A stretch of 64,000 bases of DNA from Acidobacteriota bacterium (GCA_023429845.1 JAEZCY010000207.1:1-64000), one strand, 5' to 3'. Shown: positions 25,071 to 34,956, counted from the stretch's first letter. The notes: a model not told the origin generated them from the letters alone. Numbers and translations are program-made.

Positions 25071-25580
25071 TTACTCGGGAGGATCGGCGATCGAGTCGCG
25101 GATGCCAGCGCGAACCTGCACGATCGTCGTCGCGCCACCCACCACCCGATCGCCCTTCTTCAGTCGCAGGCGCACGTTGTAGCGGCCCGCCATCGTGTAC
25201 GTGTGCGTGTTGCTCAGGAATCGACGGATCTCGCTCGTTCCGGGCTCGTAGGGCGCACAGTCCGGTGTGTTCTCCGATGTCGTCCCGTCGTCCCAGTCCC
25301 AGACGATGGTCGTGCAGTAGAACGGCTCATAGTCGCGGGCGCCGCCCTTGAACTCTGCGCGCACGGTGACTTTCGCCGGTGAGAAGGTGATGAGCGGCGT
25401 GACGCGGAGGGAGATTTCCGGACGTCCGGCATCCTTGCCTGAGGCCTTGGCGGCGTCCTTGCCGCCGTCCTGCGCCGCGCTCTGGATGGCCTCGGCACGC
25501 ACGTCGGCGGTGCGGTCGCGCGCCACGAGCGTCACGCTGCAGATGGCCACCAGAATCGCTGCTCCGAAGATGCGCGTCAT
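25071..25580 (-). CDS. Secreted PKD-like domain protein
   Basis: 169 aa from ATG 25580, which is preceded by AGGGG. The N-terminus (MTRIFGAAILVAICSVTLVA) is a signal peptide. A charged Ala/Lys/Gly-rich stretch leads to one PKD/Ig-like domain: LRVTPLITFSPAKVTVRAEF, VWDWDDGTTS (the WDWDDG motif) and HTYTMAGRYNVRLRLKKGD. Such domains mediate adhesion or assembly; no catalytic residues are seen. Only 90 nt separate it from the convergent scoB. Specific role unknown. Confidence 0.72.
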   Translation of the reverse strand: MTRIFGAAILVAICSVTLVARDRTADVRAEAIQSAAQDGGKDAAKASGKDAGRPEISLRVTPLITFSPAKVTVRAEFKGGARDYEPFYCTTIVWDWDDGTTSENTPDCAPYEPGTSEIRRFLSNTHTYTMAGRYNVRLRLKKGDRVVGGATTIVQVRAGIRDSIADPPE

Positions 25581-25617
25581 CACCGCCCCTTGCTGAAGAA
25601 CCTCGCCGATCACCCGC

Positions 25618-25647
25618 ATCCTAGCCCCCATTCGTGCGCCGGCTCAA
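25618..25647 (-). promoter_or_regulatory. Putative promoter of the PKD-protein gene
   Basis: Minus strand: TTGAGC (25647-25642), 18 nt, TAGGAT (25623-25618). The start would be near 25611, leaving about 30 nt with a ribosome site before ATG 25580. This supports the shorter start. Confidence 0.5.
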
Positions 25648-25661
25648 GCCGCGACGGGCGG

Positions 25662-25667
25662 TATACA
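25662..25667 (+). promoter_or_regulatory. Putative -10 element of pepA
   Basis: TATACA lies 10 nt before ATG 25678. No recognisable ribosome site or -35 is present; another near-leaderless candidate. Confidence 0.45.
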
Positions 25668-25677
25668 ATGCCGGGTC

Positions 25678-27186
25678 ATGCCGTCGCACGAGTTCTACAC
25701 CACGCCCGCGTTGCGCCTGGTGGTCGGGCCCGCCGCCAGTGTCGAGGCCGACGTGCTCGTCGTGCCGGTGTTCTCGGACGAGCCCCGGGCGACGCTCGAT
25801 ATTCCTGACGCACTGGGCAGCACGCTGGCCGCCCTCAGGGAGTCGCGGGAGTTGAAGGGCGAGGCGTACGAGCAGCACTGGTTGCGCAGCGAGGGTGTCG
25901 CTGCCGGCCGGGTGCTGGCCCTCGGAGCGGGAGCCGAAGGTTCGGTGTCCACGGACCTGGCGCGACGTCTCGGCGCGGCCGCCGGCCTGGCCATTCGCGG
26001 GCGCGGGTTCGGCCGCGTGGCATTCCTCACGCACGGCGCCCTGCAGGGCGACGCGATCGTCCGCGCCCTGGCCGAGGGGCTGACCCTTGCGGCCTTCCAC
26101 GTGGACGCCTACAAGACGAAGGATCGGAAGCTGGCCGACCTGCACGCCGCGGCCATCGTCGTGGCGGCGGGGGGAGCCGATACGCTAGCCGACGCCGTGG
26201 CGCTTGGCGCCGCCATCGGCGAAGCGACGAACGTGGCCCGAGCGGTCGCGCACGAGCCGCCGAACGTCCTCACACCCAGGGCGCTCGCCGAGCGTGCGAT
26301 GGAGCAGTTTGCCGGCACCGCTGTGCAGGTGGAAGTACTCGACGAGGCGCAGTTGCGCGGTCTGCACATGGGCATGCTCCTCGGCGTCGCGCAGGGCAGT
26401 GCTCACGTGCCCAGGATGATTGTCCTGTCGTACTCGCCCGAACACGCCGCAGGTCCGGTGCTCGGGCTCGTCGGCAAGGCGGTGACGTTCGATACCGGTG
26501 GCATCTCGATCAAGCCCGCCGAGAACATGGACCGCATGAAGTACGACATGTGCGGCGGAGCAGCGGTGCTCGGGGCGTTTCACGCCATCGCCCGGATCGG
26601 CGCGCCTTCGCGGGTCATCGGCGTCATTCCCGCCGTCGAGAACATGCCCGGCGGCGCGGCCTTCCGGCCCGGCGACATCCTCACCGGGGCGAGCGGCAAG
26701 ACCGTCGAGATCACGAACACGGATGCGGAAGGCCGGCTGATCCTCGCCGACGCGCTCTGGTACGCGCAGAAGCTGGGTGCGACGCATCTGGTAGACGTCG
26801 CGACGCTGACCGGCGCCTGCGCCGTCGCACTCGGGCGGGTGGCCTCGGGACTCTTCGGCGCGCCGGAGCGCTGGCGCGATGCCGTGCAGGAGGCAGGCGC
26901 GCGTGGCGGCGACTTCCTGTGGCCACTGCCGATGACCGACGACTACAAGGAACTCCTCAAGAGCGACATCGCCGACATGGTGAATGCGGCGGGCACGCGC
27001 TACGGCGGCGCGATCAGCGCCGCGCTGTTCCTCCACGCCTTTGCCGGCGACGTGCCGTGGGCTCACCTGGACATTGCCGGCACCGCATGGGCCGACGAGC
27101 CGAAGCCGTACCAGCCCAAGGGGCCGACCGGCGTCGCCGTACGCACGCTGGTCGAACTCGCGCGTTCTGCCGGAGCGTGGGTCTGA
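25678..27186 (+). CDS. pepA: Leucyl aminopeptidase (M17 family)
   Basis: 502-aa cytosolic hexameric zinc/manganese exopeptidase removing N-terminal residues from peptides. The N-terminal macro-like domain (1-160) is divergent, as usual. The catalytic domain has VGKAVTFDTGGISIKPAENM (Lys, Asp), MKYDMCGGAAVLG and the M17 signature NTDAEGRLILADAL, followed by LVDVATLTGACAVALG. Some PepA proteins also bind DNA; nothing here decides that. Confidence 0.95.
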   Translation: MPSHEFYTTPALRLVVGPAASVEADVLVVPVFSDEPRATLDIPDALGSTLAALRESRELKGEAYEQHWLRSEGVAAGRVLALGAGAEGSVSTDLARRLGAAAGLAIRGRGFGRVAFLTHGALQGDAIVRALAEGLTLAAFHVDAYKTKDRKLADLHAAAIVVAAGGADTLADAVALGAAIGEATNVARAVAHEPPNVLTPRALAERAMEQFAGTAVQVEVLDEAQLRGLHMGMLLGVAQGSAHVPRMIVLSYSPEHAAGPVLGLVGKAVTFDTGGISIKPAENMDRMKYDMCGGAAVLGAFHAIARIGAPSRVIGVIPAVENMPGGAAFRPGDILTGASGKTVEITNTDAEGRLILADALWYAQKLGATHLVDVATLTGACAVALGRVASGLFGAPERWRDAVQEAGARGGDFLWPLPMTDDYKELLKSDIADMVNAAGTRYGGAISAALFLHAFAGDVPWAHLDIAGTAWADEPKPYQPKGPTGVAVRTLVELARSAGAWV

Positions 27187-27189
27187 GTC

Positions 27190-27603
27190 GTGTGGCAGGA
27201 GCCGCCTGCGGCGCGCAAGGCAAGCCCGAGGCAGGAGGCCGGGGCCACACGCCCTGCTGAACAGACGGCGGGCCAGCCCCCGGCGCCACCACCAGCCACG
27301 CCGCCTCGTGAACCCGAGGGAGGCACGGGCGTGCTGCGCGTGCCCGGCGAGGTGCCGCGCGACGTCCCGCTGATGTCCATCCAGAAGGATCGCGACGTGA
27401 CGCGCGTCGAGGTCGGACCGCTCACGCGCGAGAAAGGCGTGGCCGACGTCCTGCTGGGGTCTGTCGGCCTCGTCGTGGTGATCGTGGCGATTGCCCTTGT
27501 CGTCGGCGCGCTGGCCGGCGGGCTCCTCGTGCTCGTGAAGCACCGCCTCGGATGGGGCGGACCCGACAAGGACGCCGAGGACCACATCTCCATCACGCGG
27601 TGA
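27190..27603 (+). CDS. Small single-pass membrane protein, hypothetical
   Basis: Up to 137 aa from GTG 27190, 3 nt after pepA. The first 60 residues are Pro/Ala-rich and their DNA is repeat-like (imperfect inverted repeats), so the true start could be ATG 27373. The second half looks genuine: a charged stretch (SIQKDRDVTRVEVGPLTREK), one membrane helix (GSVGLVVVIVAIALVVGALAG) and a short polar tail. I do not recognise the family. The pepA link is only positional. Confidence 0.5.
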   Translation: MWQEPPAARKASPRQEAGATRPAEQTAGQPPAPPPATPPREPEGGTGVLRVPGEVPRDVPLMSIQKDRDVTRVEVGPLTREKGVADVLLGSVGLVVVIVAIALVVGALAGGLLVLVKHRLGWGGPDKDAEDHISITR

Positions 27604-27655
27604 CGGGCCCGCGGTCCCGCTCACACGCTGGGACGCCTCACGAGCGCCGCCGCGC

Positions 27656-29686
27656 CTACTGCGTGCGCGCCGCCGCGTTGGTGGCGCCGCTCTTCAGCGA
27701 ACGCTGGTAGCGCAGGACGCCATCGCGCAGCGCCTCCGCGATGTCCTGGCGATACGCCGACCCCTTCAACCGACGGCCTTCTGCCGGCGTGCTCACGAAG
27801 CCGACCTCAGCCAGCACGCTGGGCATAGACGCACCAATCAGCACGACGAGCGGCGCCTGCTTGATGCCGCGGTCGGGCAACTCGGCGTCGGTGCGGCGCA
27901 GTCGGGTCACCAGGTTGGTCTGCACCATCTCGGCCAGGTCGCGCGACTCGTCGAGCTTGTTGTTCAGCGTGATGGCCTTGACGATGTCGGGCAGCTGTCG
28001 CATCGACCCCTTGGCGATTGCGTTCTCGCGCGCCGCCACCTCCTCGGCGTCGCTCGTGTTGGCGAAGTTCAGGACGAACGTCTCTACGCCCTGCGCCGTG
28101 CGTCGCCGACTCGAGTTGGCATGAATGGACAGGAACATGTCCGCGTTGTGCCGATTGGCGATGCGCGTACGCTCCTCCAGTTCGATGAACTGGTCGGTGC
28201 GTCGCGTCATCACGACGTCGATGCCGGGCTCCTGCTTCAACAGCTTCTCGAGTCGCAGCGCGATGTCGAGCACCAGTTCCGACTCCCGGATCCCGTCGCC
28301 GAGCGCGCCAGTATCGTGCCCGCCGTGTCCGGGGTCGATGACGATGCGCGACACGCCGAGTCCGAGCTGCCGCGCCAGGGAGTAGTTCCCCGAACTGTTG
28401 GACTCCGGCGCCGCCGGTGCCACGCCAGCCTCGGCGACCTGGGTGACCGGGGCGACTGGTGCAACCGGGGCGGCGGCCGTGTCGCTGCGACTCTTGTCAG
28501 CTGCGGTTGGCGCCGGCGCCACTGGCGCAGGGGTGGCCGGGGCAGCCGCCGCTACTGTCGCCGCGCTCGCCGGAGCTGCGGCCGCGGCCTGCGTACGCGG
28601 CGCTGCGCCGGTGTCGGCGGGCGCGGCAGGGGACAGCTTCTGCGTCAGGGCGGACTCGCGATAGAGGTCGAGGACGAGCCGATACGGGTTGTACAGCGTG
28701 AACAGGCTGTGGCGCGCCACGCCCCGGGTGTCGACGACCACCCGCGTGACCCCACCGGGGTGGGTGCCTACCCGGATCTCGCGCACGATGTCGCCGTCGT
28801 CGAACGCCCTCACGCCCTCGTCCATGCCGGCTGCCAGGTTCGCGCCTCGGAGGTCGAAGAACAGGCGTGCCGGGTTCTTCAGCATCTCCTCGTGGTATGC
28901 CACCTCGTTGTCGAGTTCGATCGTCACGCGCACGACCTCGGGCAGGACGAGCCGCTTGATGTCGCGCACAGTCACCGGACCCGCGGCCGGCGCGGCAGCC
29001 CTGGCGGCGGCTGCGGCTCCCGTCGCCGGAACGGGCTTCGTGTTCGCGACCGGAGCGGGTGTGCTCGCAGCTGCCGCGGTTGCCTCAGCGGCCGGGTCTC
29101 CGCCTCCTGCGTCCGGCTCGGCCGACGGCTCGGCCTCCTCGGTACGGATGTTGGCCTTGGCCAGCTCCGTCGCGACCGCGGGCGGCGCCTTCGGCGCTGC
29201 CTTGGCGCTGCGGGGTTCACTCTTGGTGGTCTTGCTCGCCGCCGCCGAGATCCGGCGCAGGCGCGTCTGTGCGTCACGAGCCAGCGAGCTCGACGGATAC
29301 TCCCGCACGAGCCAGCGCAGCATCGTCGTCGCGCTGTCCTGTTCCTGCTTGGCGCCGTACGAGATGTTGGCGTCGTACGCGAGGTTGGCGCCGTTCCACA
29401 AGGCGTTGTCGGCGTAGCCGCTTCGCGGCCAGCGACGCGCGATGCGCTCGTACTCCTGGATGACCGCGCGCATCTGCGAAAGTGGGGCCTTGCGGCGCGA
29501 CGCGCGCAGTGCCCGCTCCCGCGCGAGCGTGCTCTCGTACGCGCTCCTGGCCGTGCGCGCCTTGGCGACCTGGCTGGTGATGCCCGTCGTCGTCTCGCTC
29601 GTTCTCCGGCGCTGAGCCGCCTCGGCGGGAAATCCCAGCGCAAGGGCCAATGTGACCGTCGCGATGATGCGTAAGCTGCGTCGCAT
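27656..29686 (-). CDS. N-acetylmuramoyl-L-alanine amidase (AmiC-like) with AMIN domain
   Basis: 676-aa periplasmic cell-wall hydrolase, relevant to septum splitting. A signal peptide (RIIATVTLALALGFPAEA) is followed by a TPR-like region (about 60-145: EYERIARRWPRSGYADNAL), an Ala/Pro-rich linker, an AMIN domain (about 235-330) that targets septal peptidoglycan, a second Ala/Pro-rich linker and the Amidase_3 domain from about residue 440: SRIVIDPGHGGHDTGALG (zinc His), IRESELVLDIALRLE (zinc Glu), FLSIHANSS (zinc His) and VLAEVGFVST (catalytic Glu). It lies 11 nt after ftsK, consistent with a division operon. Confidence 0.9.
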   Translation of the reverse strand: MRRSLRIIATVTLALALGFPAEAAQRRRTSETTTGITSQVAKARTARSAYESTLARERALRASRRKAPLSQMRAVIQEYERIARRWPRSGYADNALWNGANLAYDANISYGAKQEQDSATTMLRWLVREYPSSSLARDAQTRLRRISAAASKTTKSEPRSAKAAPKAPPAVATELAKANIRTEEAEPSAEPDAGGGDPAAEATAAAASTPAPVANTKPVPATGAAAAARAAAPAAGPVTVRDIKRLVLPEVVRVTIELDNEVAYHEEMLKNPARLFFDLRGANLAAGMDEGVRAFDDGDIVREIRVGTHPGGVTRVVVDTRGVARHSLFTLYNPYRLVLDLYRESALTQKLSPAAPADTGAAPRTQAAAAAPASAATVAAAAPATPAPVAPAPTAADKSRSDTAAAPVAPVAPVTQVAEAGVAPAAPESNSSGNYSLARQLGLGVSRIVIDPGHGGHDTGALGDGIRESELVLDIALRLEKLLKQEPGIDVVMTRRTDQFIELEERTRIANRHNADMFLSIHANSSRRRTAQGVETFVLNFANTSDAEEVAARENAIAKGSMRQLPDIVKAITLNNKLDESRDLAEMVQTNLVTRLRRTDAELPDRGIKQAPLVVLIGASMPSVLAEVGFVSTPAEGRRLKGSAYRQDIAEALRDGVLRYQRSLKSGATNAAARTQ

Positions 29687-29697
29687 GCGAAAGATCC

Positions 29698-32142
29698 TCA
29701 GCGCAGTTGCGCGTCCACCTCGTCGAAGTAGTCCTTGGGCACCAGCAGTTCACGGGCCTTGCCGCCCTGCCCGCTGGAGACCAGCCCCTCGGCTTCCATC
29801 ATGTCCACCAGGCGTGCGGCGCGGCTGAAGCCGATCCGCAGTCGTCGTTGCAGGTAGCTGATCGAGGCCTGCCCACTCGACACGACGATGCGCGCGGCTT
29901 CGTCGTACAGGTCGTCCTTCTCGAAGCCGCCGGCGCCCGGTTCGGTCGTCTTCTCCTCGTCGGTGATCGACCGGTCGTACTGTGGCTGCCCCTGCTTGCG
30001 CAGGAAGCTGGCCAGACGTGCGCTCTCCTGCTCGGAGATGTAGGCCCCGTGCAGACGCATGACGCGCGACGATGCCGGCGGCAGGAACAGGCAGTCACCC
30101 TTGCCCAGCAGCTGCTCGGCGCCATTGGCGTCGAGAATCGTCCGCGAGTCCACCTTCGACGACACCCGGAACGAGATGCGCGACGGCATGTTGGCCTTGA
30201 TGAGGCCCGTGATGACGTCCACGGAAGGCCGCTGCGTGGCCAGGATCAGGTGGATGCCGACTGCGCGCGCCATCTGTGCGAGGCGGCAGATGGACTGTTC
30301 CACTTCGTTCGACGCGACCATCATCAGGTCGGCCAGCTCGTCGATCACCACCACGATGAAGGGCAGCGGCCGGAGCGGCTCGCCCGACTTCGAGTCGGTG
30401 CGCACCTCGCCGGCGTCGATCGACGCCTTGAGGTTGCGGTTGTACTGCTCGATGTTGCGGACGCCGAACGCCGCGAGCGTCTTGTAGCGTTCCTCCATCT
30501 CGCGCACGGCCCAACGCAGCGCGTTGGCCGCCAGCTTCGGCTCCACGACCACCGGCGTCATGAGATGCGGGATGTCCTCGTACATGCCGAGTTCGAGGCG
30601 CTTCGGGTCGATCATGATGAAGCGCACCTGGTCCGGCGTGGCCCGGTAGAGGATGCTGGTGAGCATCGCGTTCAGCCCGACGGACTTGCCCGTGCCCGTC
30701 GAACCCGCAATCAGCAGGTGAGGCATCGTCGCCAGGTCGCTGACGTATGGCTCTCCATGGATCGTCTTGCCCAGGGCAATTGCCAGCCGCGAGCTCGAGC
30801 GGCGGTAGGGCTCCGACTCCAGCAGTTCCCGCAGCGAGATGGACTCGCGAACCGGATTCGGGATCTGGATGCCGACCGTGCTCTTGCCCGGAATGCGATC
30901 GATGAGCACCGACTCTGCGCGCATCGCCAGCGACAGGTCTTCGGAGAGCCCAGTGATCTTGCTGTACTTCACGCCGGCGTCGGGCTTGAACTCGTAGGTC
31001 GTCACGACCGGTCCCGGCAGGATCTGGACGACGTTGCCCTCGACCGAGAACTCGCGGCACTTGTCTTCGAGCTGTCGTGCCGAGTCCATCAGCTCGCGCT
31101 CGTCCACCTTGCGCTCGGCCTGCGCGGGATCGAGCAAGGCGAGCGGCGGCAGCGTATAGCCACCGGCCTTGCGCTCCGCCGGCGCCTTCAGCTCGGATTC
31201 CGGGGCACTTTCGGCCAACGGCAGCGCCGCCGGAGTGTTGACCCGTACCGGCGATTTGGGACGGACGGGCGGCATCGCCGCGGCCACGCGTGCGGGTGAC
31301 GGACCGACGCCGGGCGCGCTGGCGGCCGTATCGGTTTGCGGCGCGTCGCGTCGGGCGCCGCGGCTGACTGGCGCGGGCATGGCCTCCTCGGCCATCGCCT
31401 CTGCGGGAGCAGCCGCCCGACGCCTCGGCGCCGGCGTGTCCTCGCCACGGGCGCTCGGCTTGGCGCGGGAGCGCTCGACCTCCTCGGCCGTTGCGTCGCG
31501 ACCGAGATGCTTGCGCATCACCTCGCGTCGCTGTTCGTCCCGGCGCTTCTCCTCGCGCCTGGCCTTCAGCTGGCCCGTGTACGCGTCGAGGCGCGCCCGC
31601 ACCTTCTCGGCCGAGGACGCGGAGACGGCGCTCAAGGAGACCTGCGTCGTCAGGATGAAGCCGAGCATGCCCAGCGAGATGATCACGATCGCACCACCGG
31701 TGCGATTGAGGTAGCTCACCGCGAGGTCGGCCAGCAGCGCGCCCAAGTGACCACCGGCCGGGACCGTCGTGTCGCCGGCGCCGGGCGAGCCGACGGTGAG
31801 GCCGAGCAGGGCCGCGACGCAGAGCAGCAGCACGACCGCGCCGATCGTCTTCGTGTAGCCAGCCGGCAGCGTACGGCACCAGAAGTAGTGCCAGCCGGCG
31901 ACCAGCAGCACGAGCGGAATCAGGAACGACGCATAGCCCAGCAGCTGGAACGAGGACTCGGCGACGAAGGCGCCGACCCGTCCGGCGAAATTGGCGGCGT
32001 CCTTCGGCGGACCTGCGTAGAAGAACCACGCGGGGTCGCCTGGCGTGTAACTCGCGAGCGACACGAACCAGAGCAGCGCGACGAAGAACAGCGCCACGCC
32101 CAGCGCTTCGCTCATGCGCCGCGACATCACGGATGCCGACAT
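29698..32142 (-). CDS. ftsK: DNA translocase FtsK/SpoIIIE
   Basis: 814-aa septal motor clearing chromosome termini during division. About four membrane helices occupy residues 10-190, followed by a basic/Ala-Pro linker (about 190-330). The motor has Walker A AGSTGTGKSVGLN, Walker B FIVVVIDELADLMM and LILATQRPSVDVITGLIKAN. The C-terminal winged helix (gamma domain, ISYLQRRLRIGFSRAARLVDMMEAEGLV) reads KOPS-like DNA sites. Its ATG overlaps the RNase J stop (ATGA) and the amidase follows. Confidence 0.96.
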   Translation of the reverse strand: MSASVMSRRMSEALGVALFFVALLWFVSLASYTPGDPAWFFYAGPPKDAANFAGRVGAFVAESSFQLLGYASFLIPLVLLVAGWHYFWCRTLPAGYTKTIGAVVLLLCVAALLGLTVGSPGAGDTTVPAGGHLGALLADLAVSYLNRTGGAIVIISLGMLGFILTTQVSLSAVSASSAEKVRARLDAYTGQLKARREEKRRDEQRREVMRKHLGRDATAEEVERSRAKPSARGEDTPAPRRRAAAPAEAMAEEAMPAPVSRGARRDAPQTDTAASAPGVGPSPARVAAAMPPVRPKSPVRVNTPAALPLAESAPESELKAPAERKAGGYTLPPLALLDPAQAERKVDERELMDSARQLEDKCREFSVEGNVVQILPGPVVTTYEFKPDAGVKYSKITGLSEDLSLAMRAESVLIDRIPGKSTVGIQIPNPVRESISLRELLESEPYRRSSSRLAIALGKTIHGEPYVSDLATMPHLLIAGSTGTGKSVGLNAMLTSILYRATPDQVRFIMIDPKRLELGMYEDIPHLMTPVVVEPKLAANALRWAVREMEERYKTLAAFGVRNIEQYNRNLKASIDAGEVRTDSKSGEPLRPLPFIVVVIDELADLMMVASNEVEQSICRLAQMARAVGIHLILATQRPSVDVITGLIKANMPSRISFRVSSKVDSRTILDANGAEQLLGKGDCLFLPPASSRVMRLHGAYISEQESARLASFLRKQGQPQYDRSITDEEKTTEPGAGGFEKDDLYDEAARIVVSSGQASISYLQRRLRIGFSRAARLVDMMEAEGLVSSGQGGKARELLVPKDYFDEVDAQLR

Positions 32143-33821
32143 CAGATCTCCATCACCACGGGCACGATCAGCGGCCGTCGTCCCGCCTTGCGCCGCATCA
32201 CGCGCTGCAATTCGGACCGCACGCGTTCGCGCAGCAGCCCCACGTCGGTTCGCTCCTCCACGGGCGCATCCTTGATCGCCTCGCGAATCAAAGCGGTGGC
32301 ATCACGCAGGAGAGCGTCCGACGCCTCATCGACCACGAAACCCCTCGTGATGATCTCGGGCGTGCCGGTCAGCTCGCCGGTCTGCATGTTGATCGCCAGC
32401 ATCGGCACGATCAGCCCATCGCCGGCGAGGTGGCGACGGTCGCGCAGGACTTCGTCGGCGACCTCGCCCGTGCGCGTCCCGTCGATCAGCCGGCGTCCGA
32501 CCTCCGCGCGTCCGGCGACGGCGGCGCCCTCGCCATCGAAGCGCAGGATGTCGCCGTTGTCGAGGACCATCACCTCGGTGCCCTGCCGCGTCACCGTCTG
32601 CGCCACCCGGGCGTGCCGGGCCAGTTGCCTGTACTCCCCGTGGATGGGGATGAAGTACTTCGGCCGCACCAGCGTGTGCATCAACTTCAGTTCTTCGACG
32701 TGCCCGTGCCCGGACACGTGCACGTGCTTCAGCCCTTCGTAGATCACGTCGGCGCCACGCAGGGCCAGGTGGTTCATCACGCGGCCAATGAGCCGTTCGT
32801 TGCCCGGGATTGCCCGCGCCGAGAACACCACCACGTCATCGTCGTCCACCTTGACGAAGCGGTGGTCGTCGATGGCGATACGCGACAGGGCCGCCGCCGG
32901 TTCGCCTTGAGAGCCGGTCGTGATGCACACGACGTCGGCCGGCGGATAGTCGCGCACGTCGCTGTCGCGGATCTGCACGCCGGTCGGAATCCGAAGGTAG
33001 CCCAGTCGCTGTGCGGTCTCCGAGTTGTCCACGACGCCGCGTCCGACGAAGGCCACGTGCCGATCGAACTGCGCGGCGAGATCCACGACGATCTGCATGC
33101 GGTGGATGCTCGAGGCGAACATCGCCACGACGATCTTGCCGGCCGTCGAGGTGAAGATCTCCTCGAAGCCGTCGATGACGTCCCGTTCGGACCCGGCGAC
33201 GCCAGGGCGATCGACGTTGGTGCTGTCGGCAAACAGCGCCAGCACGCCCTGCTGCCCGAGTTCGGCCAGCCGCGGCAGGTCGGTGGTCTCGCCGTCGAGC
33301 GGCGTGTGATCGATCTTGAAGTCACCGGTGTGCACGAGGACGCCGGCCGGCGAGTGGATCGCCAGCGCCAGGCAGTCGGGCATGCTGTGGGTGACGCGCA
33401 GACATTCGACCGTGAGCGGTCCCACCTGGATGCGATCGCGTGGCGCAACGGGCTTGAGTCGATCGCGCACGTCGATGCGGTGCTGCTCGAGCCGGTTCTC
33501 GACGAGCGCGAGAGCCAGCTTCGAGCCGTACACCGGGCCGTCCACGAACGGCATCAGGTACGGCAGTCCGCCGATGTGGTCCTCGTGGCCGTGCGTGAGG
33601 AAGACGGCCGAGACCTTGTGACCGAGGCCTTCGAGGTAGGCGAGGTCGGGCACGACGAGGTCCACGCCCGGCAGTTCAGGATCGGCAAACATCACGCCGG
33701 CGTCGACCACGATGGTCGTCGTGCCACACGTGATGGCCATCGTGTTCATGCCGAACTCGCGCAGGCCGCCAAGCGGCACCACGTCGACCGGCTGCGCCGG
33801 CGTCGCCTCGGATGCGGTCAT
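32142..33821 (-). CDS. rnj: Ribonuclease J
   Basis: Metallo-beta-lactamase/beta-CASP RNase with endo- and 5'-3' exonuclease activity. VVPLGGLREFGMNTM opens the protein, the zinc motif is THGHEDHIGG, and HTGDFKIDHTPLDG, TTGSQGEPAAALSRIA and the beta-CASP segment HVSGHGHVEELKLM follow; the C-terminal domain ends in VPVVMEI. ATG 33821 gives about 559 aa; the frame is open to 33929 with another ATG at 33884, so the start is uncertain. It heads rnj-ftsK-amidase. RNase J together with Rho and no RNase E in view shapes RNA turnover expectations. Confidence 0.93.
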   Translation of the reverse strand: MTASEATPAQPVDVVPLGGLREFGMNTMAITCGTTTIVVDAGVMFADPELPGVDLVVPDLAYLEGLGHKVSAVFLTHGHEDHIGGLPYLMPFVDGPVYGSKLALALVENRLEQHRIDVRDRLKPVAPRDRIQVGPLTVECLRVTHSMPDCLALAIHSPAGVLVHTGDFKIDHTPLDGETTDLPRLAELGQQGVLALFADSTNVDRPGVAGSERDVIDGFEEIFTSTAGKIVVAMFASSIHRMQIVVDLAAQFDRHVAFVGRGVVDNSETAQRLGYLRIPTGVQIRDSDVRDYPPADVVCITTGSQGEPAAALSRIAIDDHRFVKVDDDDVVVFSARAIPGNERLIGRVMNHLALRGADVIYEGLKHVHVSGHGHVEELKLMHTLVRPKYFIPIHGEYRQLARHARVAQTVTRQGTEVMVLDNGDILRFDGEGAAVAGRAEVGRRLIDGTRTGEVADEVLRDRRHLAGDGLIVPMLAINMQTGELTGTPEIITRGFVVDEASDALLRDATALIREAIKDAPVEERTDVGLLRERVRSELQRVMRRKAGRRPLIVPVVMEI

Positions 33822-34134
33822 CTCGTTGTTCGAATACACCAGAGCGTCGGTGTGAACCGACAGCACGTCCGGCCGCAGCGGCATGCCGCGTCCGCCCTCA
33901 ATACGCGCTGCGCCACGGGCTCCGGTCAAGGTGGGGGACCGGGGCAGTGGACACGGACAGCCGACACCGCGGCGGGAGCCGGGACCGGCGCTCTGGGTTC
34001 AGGCCCACTGGGCTGGGCTGAATCCGCTAAGTCCTACAACGCGCAACACGATAGCACAGGAGGCAGGGACGGGATGGGAATGCGGGAATGCGGGATGCGG
34101 GAATGCGGGAATGCCGAACGCACGTCGCCTGCCC
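33822..34134. other. Intergenic region between rnj and rsmA with repeat and candidate promoters
   Basis: About 313 nt with no convincing gene. On the minus strand, TTGACC (33929-33924) with a poor -10 near 33900, and GCTATCGT (around 34047-34054), are weak candidate promoters for rnj. Positions 34071-34116 hold tandem copies of GGGAATGC-type repeats. The 34020-34050 part is comparatively AT-rich. Confidence 0.5.
34071..34116. repeat. GGGAATGC-type short tandem repeat
   Basis: Five successive units of the form GGGAATGC or GGGATGC, in the + orientation, directly follow rsmA. The same octamer recurs at 58981-59105 and 59990-60030. Confidence 0.8.
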
Positions 34135-34956
34135 TCATGTGCGCGCGGCCGCAGCCGCGAGCCGTGCGAACTCTTCGAGCGTGAGGGTCTCGGCGCGGCG
34201 CTGGCCGTCGAGGCCGGCATCGCGCAACCAGGCGCGCCCGTCGGCGCCTTCACCCTTCGCGAGTGCCTGCAGCGTCGTGGACAGCATCTTGCGCCGTTGC
34301 GTGAAGACGTGCCGCACCAGTGCGTCCAGCCGCGCCCGGTCGGCCACCTCGACGGGCGACGGTCGGAAGACGAGCCGCACGACTGCCGAATGTACCTTTG
34401 GCGGCGGTCTGAACGCGCCTGGCGGCAGGACGAACAGACGCGTGACGTCGGCCTGCAGCGCCATGGCAACGGCCAGCGGACCGTAGTCGCGCGTGCCTGG
34501 CGTGGCCACGAGGCGATCGGCGACCTCCTTCTGCAGCATTAGCGTCGCGTCACTGATGCGACCTTCGCGGGCGTGCAGGAGCAGGCGGCCCAGGATCGGC
34601 GTGGAGGCGTTGTAAGGCAGATTCGCGGCCACCCGGTACGGCGTCTCACCCGTGTGCCACGTCGCGGCAGCCACGTCCAGGAAGTCGCCTTCGTGGACGT
34701 GGACGTGAGGCAGCGCGCGCGCGCGAAGTGCGACGACGAGATCGCGGTCGATCTCCACGGCGTGCACGACCGCACCGCTGCGTGCGAGCGGTTCGGTGAG
34801 CTGGCCGCGGCCTGGGCCGATCTCGAGGAACGTCTGTCCCGGCTGCGGCGCGATGGCGGCGATCACCTTGTCGATCCAGGCCCGCTCGAGAAAGTGTTGC
34901 CCGAAGCGCTTGCGTGCCTGTCCTGTCCTCCGAAGCCCTGGCGACGGCGGCACCAC
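34135..34956 (-). CDS. rsmA: 16S rRNA (adenine(1518)-N6/adenine(1519)-N6)-dimethyltransferase
   Basis: KsgA-family enzyme dimethylating two adjacent adenosines in the 3' hairpin of 16S rRNA. 273 aa with KRFGQHFLERAWIDKV, the SAM loop FLEIGPGRGQLTEPLA, VEIDRDLV and the catalytic motif VAANLPYNASTPIL (NLPY). GTG 34956 directly follows the TAG of the zincin gene, so translation is coupled. Confidence 0.95.
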   Translation of the reverse strand: MVPPSPGLRRTGQARKRFGQHFLERAWIDKVIAAIAPQPGQTFLEIGPGRGQLTEPLARSGAVVHAVEIDRDLVVALRARALPHVHVHEGDFLDVAAATWHTGETPYRVAANLPYNASTPILGRLLLHAREGRISDATLMLQKEVADRLVATPGTRDYGPLAVAMALQADVTRLFVLPPGAFRPPPKVHSAVVRLVFRPSPVEVADRARLDALVRHVFTQRRKMLSTTLQALAKGEGADGRAWLRDAGLDGQRRAETLTLEEFARLAAAAART